The notes: generated from the sequence alone by a model not told the origin. Positions 1-8,994 are shown, numbered from the stretch's first letter. The stretch is 57,486 nucleotides of DNA from CAYIYO01 sp964367715 (GCA_964367715.1 CAYIYO010000005.1:1-57486), one strand, 5' to 3'. Translations and numbers: made by a program.

Positions 1-50
1 AGGCCTGGATAAGAAAGAAAAATATATTGAGGTCTGAAAGACCGACATAA
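1..50. repeat. Window-edge repeat, inverted copy of 57280-57328
   Basis: The reverse complement of this stretch matches 57280-57328 over about 50 bases with a few changes. Both contain the small palindrome GGTCTGAAAGACC (31-43 here) and end in AGGCCT. It looks like the end of a dispersed intergenic repeat cut by the window edge. No protein is encoded. Confidence 0.7.
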
Positions 51-51
51 T

Positions 52-78
52 TATACCGAACGTGATTCAAAATTTATT
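52..78. repeat. Solo half-end of the TATACC palindromic repeat family
   Basis: The sequence TATACCGAACGTGATTCAAA and the following bases match the left end of the element at 9557. No matching right end follows, so this is a decayed or partial copy. A small related motif, TATACGCAACCTGGGTTATA, lies at 167-186 and recurs with one change just before the element at 19945. Confidence 0.6.
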
Positions 79-196
79 TTACAACTTGACGTATATGCGC
101 TGCCGCGATGAAAAACTTATGATCGACCCCGTGACTGATTACTCAAAGTTTCACATGGAAGCGCTATATACGCAACCTGGGTTATACCATCACATA

Positions 197-1600
197 TTAA
201 AAGTCAGCATTACCAGGATAGCGAGGAAAGGCGATCACATCGCGGATATTCTCCATTCCGGTCACAAATTGGACCAGACGCTCGAATCCGACGCCGTAGC
301 CCGCATGAGGGACGGATCCGTATTTACGGAGCTCTAAGTACCACCAATAGTCTTCTTTATTAAGACCCATGGCCTTAATTTTACCTTCGAGGAGATCGAG
401 ACGCTCTTCCCTTTGACTGCCGCCGACGATTTCGCCGATTTTAGGGACGATGACATCCATTGCGGCGACCGTTTTTCCGTCTTCATTTTCGCGCATGTAG
501 AACGATTTTATTTCTTTTGGGTAGTCGGTGATGATCACCGGTTTTGTAAAGAACTCTTCTGCGAGATAGCGTTCGTGTTCGGTTTGGAGGTCCATTCCCC
601 ATTTGACAGGAAATTGAAAGTTTTTGCCTGACTTTTCTAAGATACGCACCGCGTAGGTGTAAGTGGCGCGTTCAAAAGGGGTGTCGACGACATGTTGAAG
701 ACGCTCTAGCAGTCCTGGAGAGATGTATTTATCGAAGAAAAGCATGTCTTCTTGGCAGTGCTTCATGGCGTAGTCGAGGACATATTTTAGGTAGGCCTCG
801 ACATTCGTCATGTTATCATTAAGATCGGCGAAGGCCATCTCGGGTTCGATCATCCAGAATTCGGCTAAGTGGCGAGAAGTGTTCGAATTTTCTGCGCGGA
901 AGGTAGGGCCGAACGTGTAGACATCGGACATTGCGCTAGCGTATATTTCGCCTTCTAGCTGACCGGAGACAGTGAGGAAAGAGGGTTTTCCAAAAAAGTC
1001 TTTTGCATAGTCGACTTTTCCTTTTTCATCACGTGGAAGCTTTTCATTATCGAGAGTGCTGACGCGGAACATTTGTCCGGCCCCTTCGCAGTCGGAAGCG
1101 GTGATGATCGGAGTATGGATATAGAGGAAACCTTGTTCTTGGAAGAAGCGGTGCGTGGCAAAGGCAAGTGCATTGCGGACGCGTGTCACTGCGCCAAGAG
1201 TATTGGTGCGAGGGCGGAGGTGTGCGATGGTGCGTAGGAATTCGAAGGAGTGCCGTTTTTTCTGTAGCGGGTATGTTTCCGGATCGCAGACACCGATAAT
1301 TTCTAGGTGTGTGACCTGCATTTCTAGGGATTGTTTTTCGCCTGGGCTTTCTGTGATTTTTCCTGTGGCGGCGAGGGAGACTCCAGTAGAGAGTTGTGCC
1401 ATGACTTTTTGGTAGTTGGGAAAGTTGACATCGATGACAAGTTGGAGATTCGTCAAGGTGGAGCCGTCATTGAGTTCGACAAACGAGAATGTTTTTTGTT
1501 CGCGTACCGTGCGGACCCATCCTTTGACAGTGATTTCTTTATCGAGAAAAGAGGGAGTTCCGGGAGCAGGAAATTTTAATTGTTTAATTTTTATTCTCAT
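197..1600 (-). CDS. asnS: Asparaginyl-tRNA synthetase
   Basis: This 467-residue protein charges tRNA-Asn with asparagine in the cytoplasm. It has an OB-fold anticodon-binding domain at about residues 23-105 and a class II synthetase core from about 130 to the end. Motif 2 is visible around 232-255 (PTFRAENS..., then EFWMIEPE), and motif 3 near 436 (GVGFERL) precedes the usual FPRYPG end. The length is normal for the family. The ATG start has AAGGTG seven bases upstream. It lies 17 bases after nfo on the same strand, so the two are probably cotranscribed. AsnRS and AspRS share the fold; the FRAENSNTSRHLAEFWMIEPE region and the lack of AspRS insertions favour AsnRS. Confidence 0.96.
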   Translation of the reverse strand: MRIKIKQLKFPAPGTPSFLDKEITVKGWVRTVREQKTFSFVELNDGSTLTNLQLVIDVNFPNYQKVMAQLSTGVSLAATGKITESPGEKQSLEMQVTHLEIIGVCDPETYPLQKKRHSFEFLRTIAHLRPRTNTLGAVTRVRNALAFATHRFFQEQGFLYIHTPIITASDCEGAGQMFRVSTLDNEKLPRDEKGKVDYAKDFFGKPSFLTVSGQLEGEIYASAMSDVYTFGPTFRAENSNTSRHLAEFWMIEPEMAFADLNDNMTNVEAYLKYVLDYAMKHCQEDMLFFDKYISPGLLERLQHVVDTPFERATYTYAVRILEKSGKNFQFPVKWGMDLQTEHERYLAEEFFTKPVIITDYPKEIKSFYMRENEDGKTVAAMDVIVPKIGEIVGGSQREERLDLLEGKIKAMGLNKEDYWWYLELRKYGSVPHAGYGVGFERLVQFVTGMENIRDVIAFPRYPGNADF

Positions 1601-1617
1601 GAGACACCTTAAAATTA

Positions 1618-2478
1618 TTATTTACCAAATTGACGGAGTAGAGCGATTTCTTTTGTCCATAACGGAGGACCACCCGGCGTTTCGAGGTATTTTGGCAGCG
1701 TGCGCGTGCGGGGATCTTGCATCAGTGCTTTGAAGCAGTCGATACCGATCATCCCCTCGCCTAGGGCGGCGTGACGGTCGACGCGGGATCCGAGACCTTT
1801 TAAAGAGTCGTTGATGTGAAAAGCGTAGAGATGGGAAAGGCCCACGACACGATCGAATTCTTTAAGAAAAGTATCGAGTGTTTCTTGTGTGCGCAGGTCG
1901 TATCCGGCAACGAAGCTGTGACAGGTGTCGATGCAGACACCGATAGGAAGATCGCCTTTCACTTTATTTATTATGTATGCTAGCTCTTCGAAGCGCCATC
2001 CGATGGCAGAACCTTGGCCTGCCGTCGACTCCAGCAAGAGACGTGTCGGACTATTTTCCATCTGCGGCACCATCAGAAGTAGGCTTTCACAGATAAGATC
2101 GAGACACATTTGTGGATCCTCTTTCAGTGCGGCGCCTGGATGAAAGTTGAGATAGGTGATGCCTAGCTGGGTGCAGCGTTGGATTTCTTGCTTAAAGGAT
2201 TCGCGACTTTTTTCTAAATTGATTGGATCGGGGGCTCCCATATTGATGAGGTAGCTGTCGTGACTCATGATCTGGCGCAGCCCGGTTTCTTCGAGAGCTT
2301 GCTTCCAGAGAGCGATCTCTTCATCTTTAAGTTCGCGCCCTTTCCACTGCCGTTGATTTGCGGTAAAGAGTTGGATTGTTGTGGCGCCGATGGATTTTCC
2401 TTCGAGGAGGGCGTTGTGGAGCCCCCCTGCACCGGAGGTGTGGGCGCCAATGAGTAATTCATCTGCTGAGATTGTCAT
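1618..2478 (-). CDS. nfo: Deoxyribonuclease IV (AP endonuclease)
   Basis: This 286-residue enzyme cleaves abasic sites in DNA during base excision repair and has a TIM-barrel fold with three metal ions. The family start is seen as LLIGAHTSGAGG. Candidate metal ligands are present in order: His in MSHDSY, His in NFHPGA, Glu in LLLESTAGQG, Asp and His in CIDTCHSF, His/Asp/His in the FHINDS and RVDRHAALGEG stretches, and Glu in YLETPG. I chose the ATG at 2478 rather than a GTG nine bases upstream because the family starts close to the GAHTS motif. It is the first gene of a pair with asnS and is divergent from murJ. Confidence 0.95.
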   Translation of the reverse strand: MTISADELLIGAHTSGAGGLHNALLEGKSIGATTIQLFTANQRQWKGRELKDEEIALWKQALEETGLRQIMSHDSYLINMGAPDPINLEKSRESFKQEIQRCTQLGITYLNFHPGAALKEDPQMCLDLICESLLLMVPQMENSPTRLLLESTAGQGSAIGWRFEELAYIINKVKGDLPIGVCIDTCHSFVAGYDLRTQETLDTFLKEFDRVVGLSHLYAFHINDSLKGLGSRVDRHAALGEGMIGIDCFKALMQDPRTRTLPKYLETPGGPPLWTKEIALLRQFGK

Positions 2479-2536
2479 AATAAACACTTCTTTTTAATCG
2501 AACTTCCCTAATAGGGTAACGAGGTGCGGATTAATC

Positions 2537-2565
2537 CTGCAACAGAAAAAGGAAATCTGTATAAT
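2537..2565 (+). promoter_or_regulatory. Candidate murJ promoter with very short leader
   Basis: A perfect TATAAT lies at 2560-2565, only seven bases before the murJ ATG at 2573, with a weak -35-like CTGCAA at 2537-2542 (17-base spacer). If used, transcription would begin at or next to the start codon, giving a leaderless message. An AAGGAAA at 2549-2555 is too far from the ATG to be a normal ribosome site. Inference only. Confidence 0.35.
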
Positions 2566-2572
2566 AACGACC

Positions 2573-4177
2573 ATGAGCGATAGCACAAAATCAATTTTTC
2601 AATCTGCATCTCGTTTTTTTTCTGGGACGATGATCAGCCGTGTGACAGGGATGGTGCGGGATGTGGCGATGGCGGCTGCGTTTGGAACGCAGGGGTCTGT
2701 TGCGGCATTTATGGTTGCGTTTCGTTTTTCGCATCTGCTCCGTAGAATTCTGGGGGAGGGGGCGTTGCAGACCGCATTTGTTCCTTTTTTTGAGGGATTG
2801 CGCAAGGATAGTCCTCTGCGTGCGTACGGATTTTTTCGTAGCTTGTTGAGTGCGCTTACGTTGCTGTTGATGGGAATCGTCGGCCTAAGTTCTATCGGAC
2901 TTCTTTTGTATTTAGGGTGGGGGGATCCTAGTCCGGGCAACCGTGAGATTGCACAGCTTACCCTGATCATGATGCCTAGCTTAATTTTTATTTGTTTGTA
3001 TGGCGTCAATGCCGCATTGCTTCAATGCGAAAAAAGTTATTTTACGCCTAGTGTGGCGCCTGTTGCGTTTAATTGCATCTGGATTGCAGGGGTGTTGTTG
3101 CTGTGGAATGTGCCGTCGGCTGAGGCGATGAGGTGGCTGGGAGGGTTCATTATCGTCGCTTGTGCTGCGCAGTGGATCGTCACTCTACCCAAAACGCGCC
3201 TATTGATGAGAGACCATCCCCTTCCTTCTGTATGGAAGAGATGGGGGGAAGGAACAAAAGAGTTACGCCAGCTGATGATTCCCCTTTCCCTCAGCATTTT
3301 AGGCATTGCGTCGTCTCAGATCAATAATGCCTTAGACGCTGTCTTTGCGCGTGTGGCGGATGAATCGGGGCCTGCATATCTGTGGTATGCGATGCGTGTG
3401 CAGCAGCTGCCTTTAGGACTTATTGGAGTGGCTTTTTCTGGAGCGTTATTGCCTCCCCTCTCGCGTGCGTATCATTCTGGCAACCTCACCCGTTATTCAA
3501 ATTTTATTTTAACATCAATCCAGCGCTGCGCCCTTCTTTTGATTCCTTTTGCCTTTGCCCTTTTTATTACTGGCGACACATGCATTAACCTCCTCTATGG
3601 TCGGGGCGATTTTACTGATGAATCGACCCTTGCCACCACTTATTGCCTGTGGGCATATAGTTGTGGACTTGTTCCGATGGGATTGATCTTAACGATGGCT
3701 CCTGCATTTTATGCGCGTGAGGATTACCGTACCCCGACCATTGCATCTGCTCTTGCTGTGGGAATGAACATCGGATTAAATGCTGTATTGATTTTTGGAT
3801 GGGAAATGGGGGCAGCGAGTGTGGCGTTAGCGACAAGTTTGAGCAGTTGGTTTAATGTGCTGTATTTGGGAGTGGCATTAGAGAAAAAACAACCCAACCT
3901 TTGGAAGGATTCGAAAATTTGGAAAAAGATCGCCGGCACCGTAGGGGTTGCGTTATTCTCCTGTGTTGCTGTTGTTGCTGTTGATGCCGCCTTTTTTAGC
4001 GAAAATAATTTATTGTTACTTATCCAAGAGAAAGCTCCACAGTTGCCTCATGGTTTTTCTGCGCAAGCGCTCCGCTTTGGCGCCGAGGCCGTCGCCTTTG
4101 GGTGTCCGGTCCTTCTCTGGTGGTGGAAGGAGTTCGCCACGGCAAATAAAAGTGAAAGTCGAAAAATAGCTCTTTAG
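2573..4177 (+). CDS. murJ: Lipid II flippase MurJ (MviN family)
   Basis: This 534-residue multi-pass inner membrane protein moves lipid-linked peptidoglycan precursor across the membrane. The N-terminus carries the family signature of a short amphipathic lead followed by SRVTGMVRDVAMAAAFG at about 21-37, and the body has many hydrophobic segments consistent with 14 helices (MATE/MOP fold). The charged central-cavity region RMRVQQLPLGLIGVAFSGALLPPL is typical. The length is normal. Chlamydiae make limited peptidoglycan, so the gene is expected. It is divergent from nfo; the nfo/murJ/rpsD neighbourhood is also found in C. trachomatis as I recall. Confidence 0.95.
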   Translation: MSDSTKSIFQSASRFFSGTMISRVTGMVRDVAMAAAFGTQGSVAAFMVAFRFSHLLRRILGEGALQTAFVPFFEGLRKDSPLRAYGFFRSLLSALTLLLMGIVGLSSIGLLLYLGWGDPSPGNREIAQLTLIMMPSLIFICLYGVNAALLQCEKSYFTPSVAPVAFNCIWIAGVLLLWNVPSAEAMRWLGGFIIVACAAQWIVTLPKTRLLMRDHPLPSVWKRWGEGTKELRQLMIPLSLSILGIASSQINNALDAVFARVADESGPAYLWYAMRVQQLPLGLIGVAFSGALLPPLSRAYHSGNLTRYSNFILTSIQRCALLLIPFAFALFITGDTCINLLYGRGDFTDESTLATTYCLWAYSCGLVPMGLILTMAPAFYAREDYRTPTIASALAVGMNIGLNAVLIFGWEMGAASVALATSLSSWFNVLYLGVALEKKQPNLWKDSKIWKKIAGTVGVALFSCVAVVAVDAAFFSENNLLLLIQEKAPQLPHGFSAQALRFGAEAVAFGCPVLLWWWKEFATANKSESRKIAL

Positions 4178-4263
4178 GATGGTAGGGAGGGCAGCTTTAG
4201 GACGCCGTCCTTAGTGCTTGTTGGAATAGATGCTCTGCAAATTTGAAAATTTCTTCTCGGCAT

Positions 4264-4298
4264 AAAAAAACCCGAAGGAGCGAGCTCTTTCGGGTTTT
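4264..4298. terminator. Bidirectional rho-independent terminator between murJ and rpsD
   Basis: The hairpin CCCGAAGGAGC / GCTCTTTCGGG (4271-4294, 11 pairs with one G-T) is preceded by a run of seven A and followed by TTTT. It can end the convergent rpsD transcript on the minus strand and, more weakly, murJ on the plus strand. Confidence 0.85.
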
Positions 4299-4325
4299 AC
4301 ATGAGGGTTTGCGACAGAGAGCAGC

Positions 4326-4946
4326 TTAGTTGCTGTGTTCTAAGAAGTCGCAAATCTCTGGGAAGTTAATTTCGAGAGGGAACGAAAGTTGGCTGATCAT
4401 TGGCATTGCCAAGAGTTGACCAGAAAAGTTCGCTGCTTCTGCTGACATGTATTCCGGTACTTTTTGTGAAGCGCCATCAAGAGATTCCACAATGCACTTC
4501 ATTTTGCGTGAGGCTTCTTTGATCGAGATCACCATTCCAGGTTTCACTTGGAAAGAGCGGCGGTCAACTTTTTTGCCATCGACAAGGATATGGCCGTGGG
4601 AGACGAGCTGCTGCGCACCAAAAATGGTACGTGCAAAGCGTAGACGGTAGACCATGTTGTCGAGACGGCACTCAAGCGTTTCTGCGAGGTGCTGTGAGGT
4701 ATTCCCTTTTTTCATGACAGCTTTTTTATAGCTGTTGACGAGTTGTTTTTCGCTGATCATTCCGTAGACAGCTTTCAACTTTTGCTTCTCTTCTAACTGC
4801 ACCCCATAATCCGACTTTTTCTTGCGGCGGGCACCGTGAACGCCCGGTGGGTTTGGTTTGTGCAGGAGAGGATTGCGAACACGGCCGAAAATGTTGACCC
4901 CGAAGCGACGTGCGATACGGTTTCTATTCCCTGTATAACGAGCCAT
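4326..4946 (-). CDS. rpsD: 30S ribosomal protein S4
   Basis: This 206-residue primary 16S rRNA-binding protein is needed for small-subunit assembly and decoding fidelity. It starts MARYTGNRNRIARRFG, has the N-terminal RNA-binding region with the family RLDNMVYRLRFA motif near 90-101, and an S4 RNA-binding domain from about 92 to 155 (ARQ-like GAQQLVSHGHILVDGKKV). The length is normal. The ATG has AAGGAG six bases upstream. It is monocistronic here, with a strong hairpin terminator downstream. Confidence 0.97.
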   Translation of the reverse strand: MARYTGNRNRIARRFGVNIFGRVRNPLLHKPNPPGVHGARRKKKSDYGVQLEEKQKLKAVYGMISEKQLVNSYKKAVMKKGNTSQHLAETLECRLDNMVYRLRFARTIFGAQQLVSHGHILVDGKKVDRRSFQVKPGMVISIKEASRKMKCIVESLDGASQKVPEYMSAEAANFSGQLLAMPMISQLSFPLEINFPEICDFLEHSN

Positions 4947-5130
4947 TGATTCTCCTTAAAGTAATGCAATACAACGGCAGATTATCACACAGTCATTCTT
5001 TTTTAGCAATAGAGTCCCCTTACTTTTATTCTTTTTATTCCATTTAGGCAAACTGCACACAATACAAATCAAATCTTTATTTAACATTTATGATTCCTGT
5101 GGTAGTTTAGGTGAAGGAGACCAATAAATA

Positions 5131-6453
5131 ATGGGTGAAAATTCCACAGAAAGCGGGTCGACATTGGACGCCTTTCGCCGTGCGGCGGCGAAGATGGCGG
5201 AGAGTGGAACGACCAGCGATAAAATCAATTCGTTGAATGGGGCGTTGGAGAGCTTTAGCCATGAGGCGGATCGACTGACGGGGGCATATAATTCGTTAAA
5301 AGACGAGTTCACCTTGATCCACAGGGAGTTAGAAGAGACCAACCATCGATTGATGCGTAAAGTGGCTGAGTTGGATATTTTGACTGCGTATTTAGAGAGT
5401 ATTTTGAGCAATATTTCGCAGGGAATTTTGTTTATTGATTTGAATGGGGATGTGACCACTTATAATGTTGTGGCGATGAAGATGATGGGGATTGATTCTG
5501 ATAAAGTGTTGTACAGTAGTTTTTGGCATTATTTTAGCGACAACTATTTTGGATTTTCGATGCGGGAGGCGTTGGGGAGTAAGTTGCCGCCGCCGTTGAC
5601 ACATACGACAGTGAAGGGACCTGGGGGAGAGGATAAGGTTTTTGAGGTGATGACGACTTTTGTGTCGGAGGATGAGAAGCCTGGGAAGGGCTATTATCAA
5701 GAAATTACTGTAAAAAAGATGGAAGGCATCATTGTCATGGTGCGGGATATCACGGAGATTCGCCAATTGCAGATGTTGGCCGCGCGGAATGACCGTTTGA
5801 AAGAGCTTGGGGAGATGGCGGCGTTGGTGGCGCATGAGATACGGAATCCGTTGGGAGGAATCAAGGGATTTGCGTCATTACTGCGCCGCGATGTCAGTGA
5901 TAAGCCCCAGCTGGCGAAGATGGCCGATTATATTATTCAGGGGACAGATACGTTGAATCGATTGGTCACTGATATTTTGAATTATGCGCGCCCGATGAAT
6001 CCACAATTTGAGAAGACTGATATGCGGGCGATGATGGGCGAGATGAAAGAAATTTTTGAAGCCGATCCTTCGCTTAGAAAAGGAATTGATTTCGTTGTGG
6101 AGGTGCCGAATGAAAAAGTGTATGCCGCTGTAGATGCGACACTTTTGAAGTCGGCGTTATTGAATTTGCTGGTCAATGCCCGCCATGCCATTGCAGAAAA
6201 AGGGATCCTTACTTTGGGATTGCAGACTAAAGGGCGTGACATTTTGATTCGAGTGACCGATACCGGGACAGGAATTTCTGATGAGGATCTTCCCAAGCTT
6301 TTTACACCTTTTTTCACGACGAAAAAGGAGGGATCGGGGTTTGGACTTGTCGAAGTGCACAAAGTGATTGAAGCGCATTCCGGAGTGATTGATCTAGAGA
6401 CTAAAATGGGAAAAGGGACAACGTTTACAATAAAATTTCCGATGAATTTATAG
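5131..6453 (+). CDS. ctcB: PAS-domain sensor histidine kinase, CtcB/AtoS-like
   Basis: This 440-residue cytosolic kinase is the sensor of a two-component system feeding a sigma54 activator. No transmembrane segment is seen. Order of parts: N-terminal coiled region (about 25-90), PAS domain (about 88-205), HisKA dimerisation helix with phospho-acceptor His235 in AHEIRNPLGG, then the ATPase domain with the N-box Asn349 (NLLVNARHAI), G1 motif DTGTGI (377-382) and a slightly unusual G2 GSGFGL (401-406). The HisKA context (LKELGEMAALVAHEIRNPLG) resembles flagellar-type kinases FlrB/FleS/FlgS. The next gene starts eight bases later. Chlamydial CtcB is the expected orthologue; the signal sensed is unknown. 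Confidence 0.9.
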   Translation: MGENSTESGSTLDAFRRAAAKMAESGTTSDKINSLNGALESFSHEADRLTGAYNSLKDEFTLIHRELEETNHRLMRKVAELDILTAYLESILSNISQGILFIDLNGDVTTYNVVAMKMMGIDSDKVLYSSFWHYFSDNYFGFSMREALGSKLPPPLTHTTVKGPGGEDKVFEVMTTFVSEDEKPGKGYYQEITVKKMEGIIVMVRDITEIRQLQMLAARNDRLKELGEMAALVAHEIRNPLGGIKGFASLLRRDVSDKPQLAKMADYIIQGTDTLNRLVTDILNYARPMNPQFEKTDMRAMMGEMKEIFEADPSLRKGIDFVVEVPNEKVYAAVDATLLKSALLNLLVNARHAIAEKGILTLGLQTKGRDILIRVTDTGTGISDEDLPKLFTPFFTTKKEGSGFGLVEVHKVIEAHSGVIDLETKMGKGTTFTIKFPMNL

Positions 6454-6460
6454 GAGTATT

Positions 6461-7870
6461 ATGACAATTGAAAAAGTTCTCATTGTCGACGACGAGATGT
6501 TAGTGAGAGATTTCCTTGCGGAGACATTGCGTCGAAAAGGCATTGATGTCGTTACAGCAGAGGATGGGGTTACTGCATTGGCCGCATTAAAAGAGGGGCC
6601 ATACGACCTTGTTGTCACCGACATGAAGATGCCGGACATTACTGGAATTGACATTTTGCGAAAGGTAAAAGAGGTGTCCCCTTCGACGATTGTGATCGTT
6701 ATTACTGCATTTGGTAGTGTAGAAAATGCAGTCGATGCGATGCGGTTAGGAGCATTTAATTATTTGATTAAGCCTTTTTCTCCTGACACCATTGAAGCTG
6801 TTATTGAAAAGGCGAATGAGCACCGGGCGTTGGTCGCGGAGAATCAGTACTGGCGTGAACAAATTTCTGATACCACACTTGAAGGTGACATTAAAATTAT
6901 TGCGAATAGTCCGGCGATGAAAAAAGTGTTGGAAGATGTCGAGCGGGCGGCGAAAAGTAATGCTAGCATTTTCATTTGTGGGGAGTCGGGAACTGGAAAA
7001 GAAGTGATTGCTGCGGCGATCCACCATTATTCGCAGAGGGCGGATCGGCCTTTCATTAAAGTGAACTGTGCGGCTGTTCCTGAGACATTGATTGAATCCG
7101 AATTTTTTGGGCATGAGAAAGGATCGTTTACTGGAGCGCATGCAAGACGACTGGGCCGGTTTGAGTTGGCCAATACAGGGACGTTGCTGTTGGATGAGGT
7201 GACGGAGGTTCCTGTGATGTTGCAGGCGAAGCTATTGCGCGTCTTGCAGGAGCAGGAGTTTGAGCGGGTGGGGGGAACGAAGCCGATTCATGTAGATGTA
7301 AGAATTATTTCTACAACCAATAGAAATATTGAAGAGGCGATTACGTCGAAGACCTTGCGGGAGGATTTGTACTATCGGTTGAATGTTGTTCCGATTATTT
7401 TGCCTCCCCTGCGCGACCGTCCGGAGGACATTATTCCTTTGGCCGAGCATTTTATTGCAAAGTTTTGTCAAGAGAGCCATACCGAGACGAAAGTGTTGGA
7501 TGAAGAGGCAAAACGCAAGTTGCAGGCGTACCATTGGCCGGGTAATGTAAGAGAGTTGGCCAATATCATTGAGCGTGCTGTGGTAATGAACCATGTGAAA
7601 GTAATTAGCAGTCATTCGTTATTGTTGGGCAATACCGTTCCCGCAGCGGCTAGTCCGGAAAGGAAAAAGAAAGAACGCAATTTCAATGTTGGCATGACAT
7701 TGCGCGAGCTGGAGAAGCGTTTGATTATTGAGACATTGGAAGCGCATAATCAGAATCGAACAAAAGCTGCAGAGGTGCTGGATATTAGTGTAAGGACCTT
7801 GCGCAACAAATTGAATGAGTATAAAAAGGATCATGAAAATGATACTGAACAACTCCTCAATCGAGAATAG
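6461..7870 (+). CDS. ctcC: Sigma54-dependent response regulator, CtcC/AtoC-like (NtrC family)
   Basis: This 469-residue activator of sigma54 RNA polymerase is the partner of the upstream kinase. The receiver domain (1-120) has Asp10/Asp11, phospho-acceptor Asp54 in VVTDMKMP and Lys104. The AAA+ domain (about 142-370) has Walker A GESGTGKE (174-181), the sigma54-contacting loop as GSFTGA (221-226, Ser in place of the usual Ala) and Walker B LLLDE near 242-246. A Fis-type helix-turn-helix is at about 425-460 (NQNRTKAAEVLDISVRTLRNKL). As I recall, C. trachomatis CtcC has lost such a DNA-binding domain; here it is intact. RBS AGGAG is well placed. Its target may include the sigma54-like site at 42174. 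Confidence 0.92.
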   Translation: MTIEKVLIVDDEMLVRDFLAETLRRKGIDVVTAEDGVTALAALKEGPYDLVVTDMKMPDITGIDILRKVKEVSPSTIVIVITAFGSVENAVDAMRLGAFNYLIKPFSPDTIEAVIEKANEHRALVAENQYWREQISDTTLEGDIKIIANSPAMKKVLEDVERAAKSNASIFICGESGTGKEVIAAAIHHYSQRADRPFIKVNCAAVPETLIESEFFGHEKGSFTGAHARRLGRFELANTGTLLLDEVTEVPVMLQAKLLRVLQEQEFERVGGTKPIHVDVRIISTTNRNIEEAITSKTLREDLYYRLNVVPIILPPLRDRPEDIIPLAEHFIAKFCQESHTETKVLDEEAKRKLQAYHWPGNVRELANIIERAVVMNHVKVISSHSLLLGNTVPAAASPERKKKERNFNVGMTLRELEKRLIIETLEAHNQNRTKAAEVLDISVRTLRNKLNEYKKDHENDTEQLLNRE

Positions 7871-7875
7871 CTGAC

Positions 7876-8934
7876 GTGAATACACAAGATCCTTTGATAC
7901 TCTCTATCGGCGGCGGCAAGGGTGGAGTAGGGAAGTCAATGGTGAGTGCCAATCTTGCTGTCCAGTATGCACAGGCGGGATGCCGTGTGGTATTGATTGA
8001 TCTTGATATTGGAGCGGCGAATCTGCATACGTTGTTTGGATTACGCAAGCCTCCAAAAGGGTTGGGAGAGTATTTTACGACTCCTCGTCGTCATCTTAAT
8101 GAGTATATTCTTGAAACACCTGTTGCGAATCTTTCTTTGGTTGCAGGCAGTGGGTTTATGCCGGAACTCGCCAATATTAAGCACGCGCAGAAGGTAAAAA
8201 TCATTTCACAGATAAAAGAATTGGATGCCGACCTTATCTTATTGGATTTGGGAGCGGGAAGTTCTTTGAATGTGATCGATTTTTTTTCGATGACAAATGT
8301 CGGAGTGGTGGTGACAACGCCTGAACCGACTTCGATTATTAATGCGTATGAATTTTTAAAAAATGTTATTTACAGAATCTTTTTTCGCCTATTTCGCCAT
8401 CAAGAAGAGATCTTGAACATTATTCGTGCAGGGGCGCATCCTAATGCGCCCAATGGCGGCCTTTTTAAAAGCTTGATGGAGGAGATTGCGCAGGTTAATC
8501 CTTGGGCGGCGCAGACCGCGCAGGAGATTTGTGCCTCGTTGCGCTTTTATTTATTGTTCAATCAGGCGCGGAATCTAGATGAGCTCGAATTGGCGAAGAA
8601 ACTGAATCATATTTGTGAACGGTATTTAGGGCTCACGTTGAATGTCATGGGTATTGTGTATCACAACGAAGAGGTATCGGCATCGGTAACGCGGATGACA
8701 CCGTTGAGTATTGCTGCTCCGGAGTCAATTACAACACGGTCGATAAAGAGCCATGCGCATCGAATTTTAGAGCATCTTGTGAAAGTAAAGAATGATCCGA
8801 CATATAAAGAAAGTTTTGATATGCAGTTTTCGCATGTGTTGGCGCAAGCCAAGCATGACTATGTGGAGAATCATTTGATCCAAAAGCAAATCAAAGCCGA
8901 CCGCCTCAAACGCGATGAAATGCGGATTTTATAA
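7876..8934 (+). CDS. FlhG/MinD-family ParA-like ATPase
   Basis: This 352-residue protein has a deviant Walker A, GGGKGGVGKS, at about residues 12-21, and the switch/Walker B regions VVLIDLDIGAANLHTLFG and LILLDLGAG. The family includes MinD (division site) and FlhG/YlxH/FleN (flagellar number and polarity). LDIGAANLHTLFG and the placement right after an NtrC-type regulator and its kinase favour FlhG/FleN. It is longer than a typical FlhG (about 270-300), with an insertion around 155-220 and a charged C-terminal tail instead of an obvious membrane-targeting helix. It starts at GTG, five bases after ctcC, so it is cotranscribed. No flagellar structural genes are present, so its role, perhaps in T3SS or polarity, is open. 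Confidence 0.75.
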   Translation: MNTQDPLILSIGGGKGGVGKSMVSANLAVQYAQAGCRVVLIDLDIGAANLHTLFGLRKPPKGLGEYFTTPRRHLNEYILETPVANLSLVAGSGFMPELANIKHAQKVKIISQIKELDADLILLDLGAGSSLNVIDFFSMTNVGVVVTTPEPTSIINAYEFLKNVIYRIFFRLFRHQEEILNIIRAGAHPNAPNGGLFKSLMEEIAQVNPWAAQTAQEICASLRFYLLFNQARNLDELELAKKLNHICERYLGLTLNVMGIVYHNEEVSASVTRMTPLSIAAPESITTRSIKSHAHRILEHLVKVKNDPTYKESFDMQFSHVLAQAKHDYVENHLIQKQIKADRLKRDEMRIL

Positions 8935-8947
8935 TTTTTATTATACA

Positions 8948-8994
8948 CCACAGGCTCACGCCTGTGGCTACACACTTTGGTCGCATTCGCGACC
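8948..8994. repeat. Double-hairpin dispersed repeat (CCACAGGC / GGTCGC type)
   Basis: Two adjacent hairpins: CCACAGGC-TCAC-GCCTGTGG (8948-8967) and GGTCGC-ATTC-GCGACC (8979-8994). The same 47-base unit recurs at 29711-29756 and inverted at 29557-29605. The first hairpin sits just after the stop of the FlhG-like gene and could serve as a terminator, although no T-run follows. The rest of 9000-9119 shows nothing I can name. Confidence 0.8.

Noticed and set aside
62..337. Open frame at the start of the window
   Set aside because: It overlaps the asnS end and a repeat half-end, with no ribosome site or family similarity.
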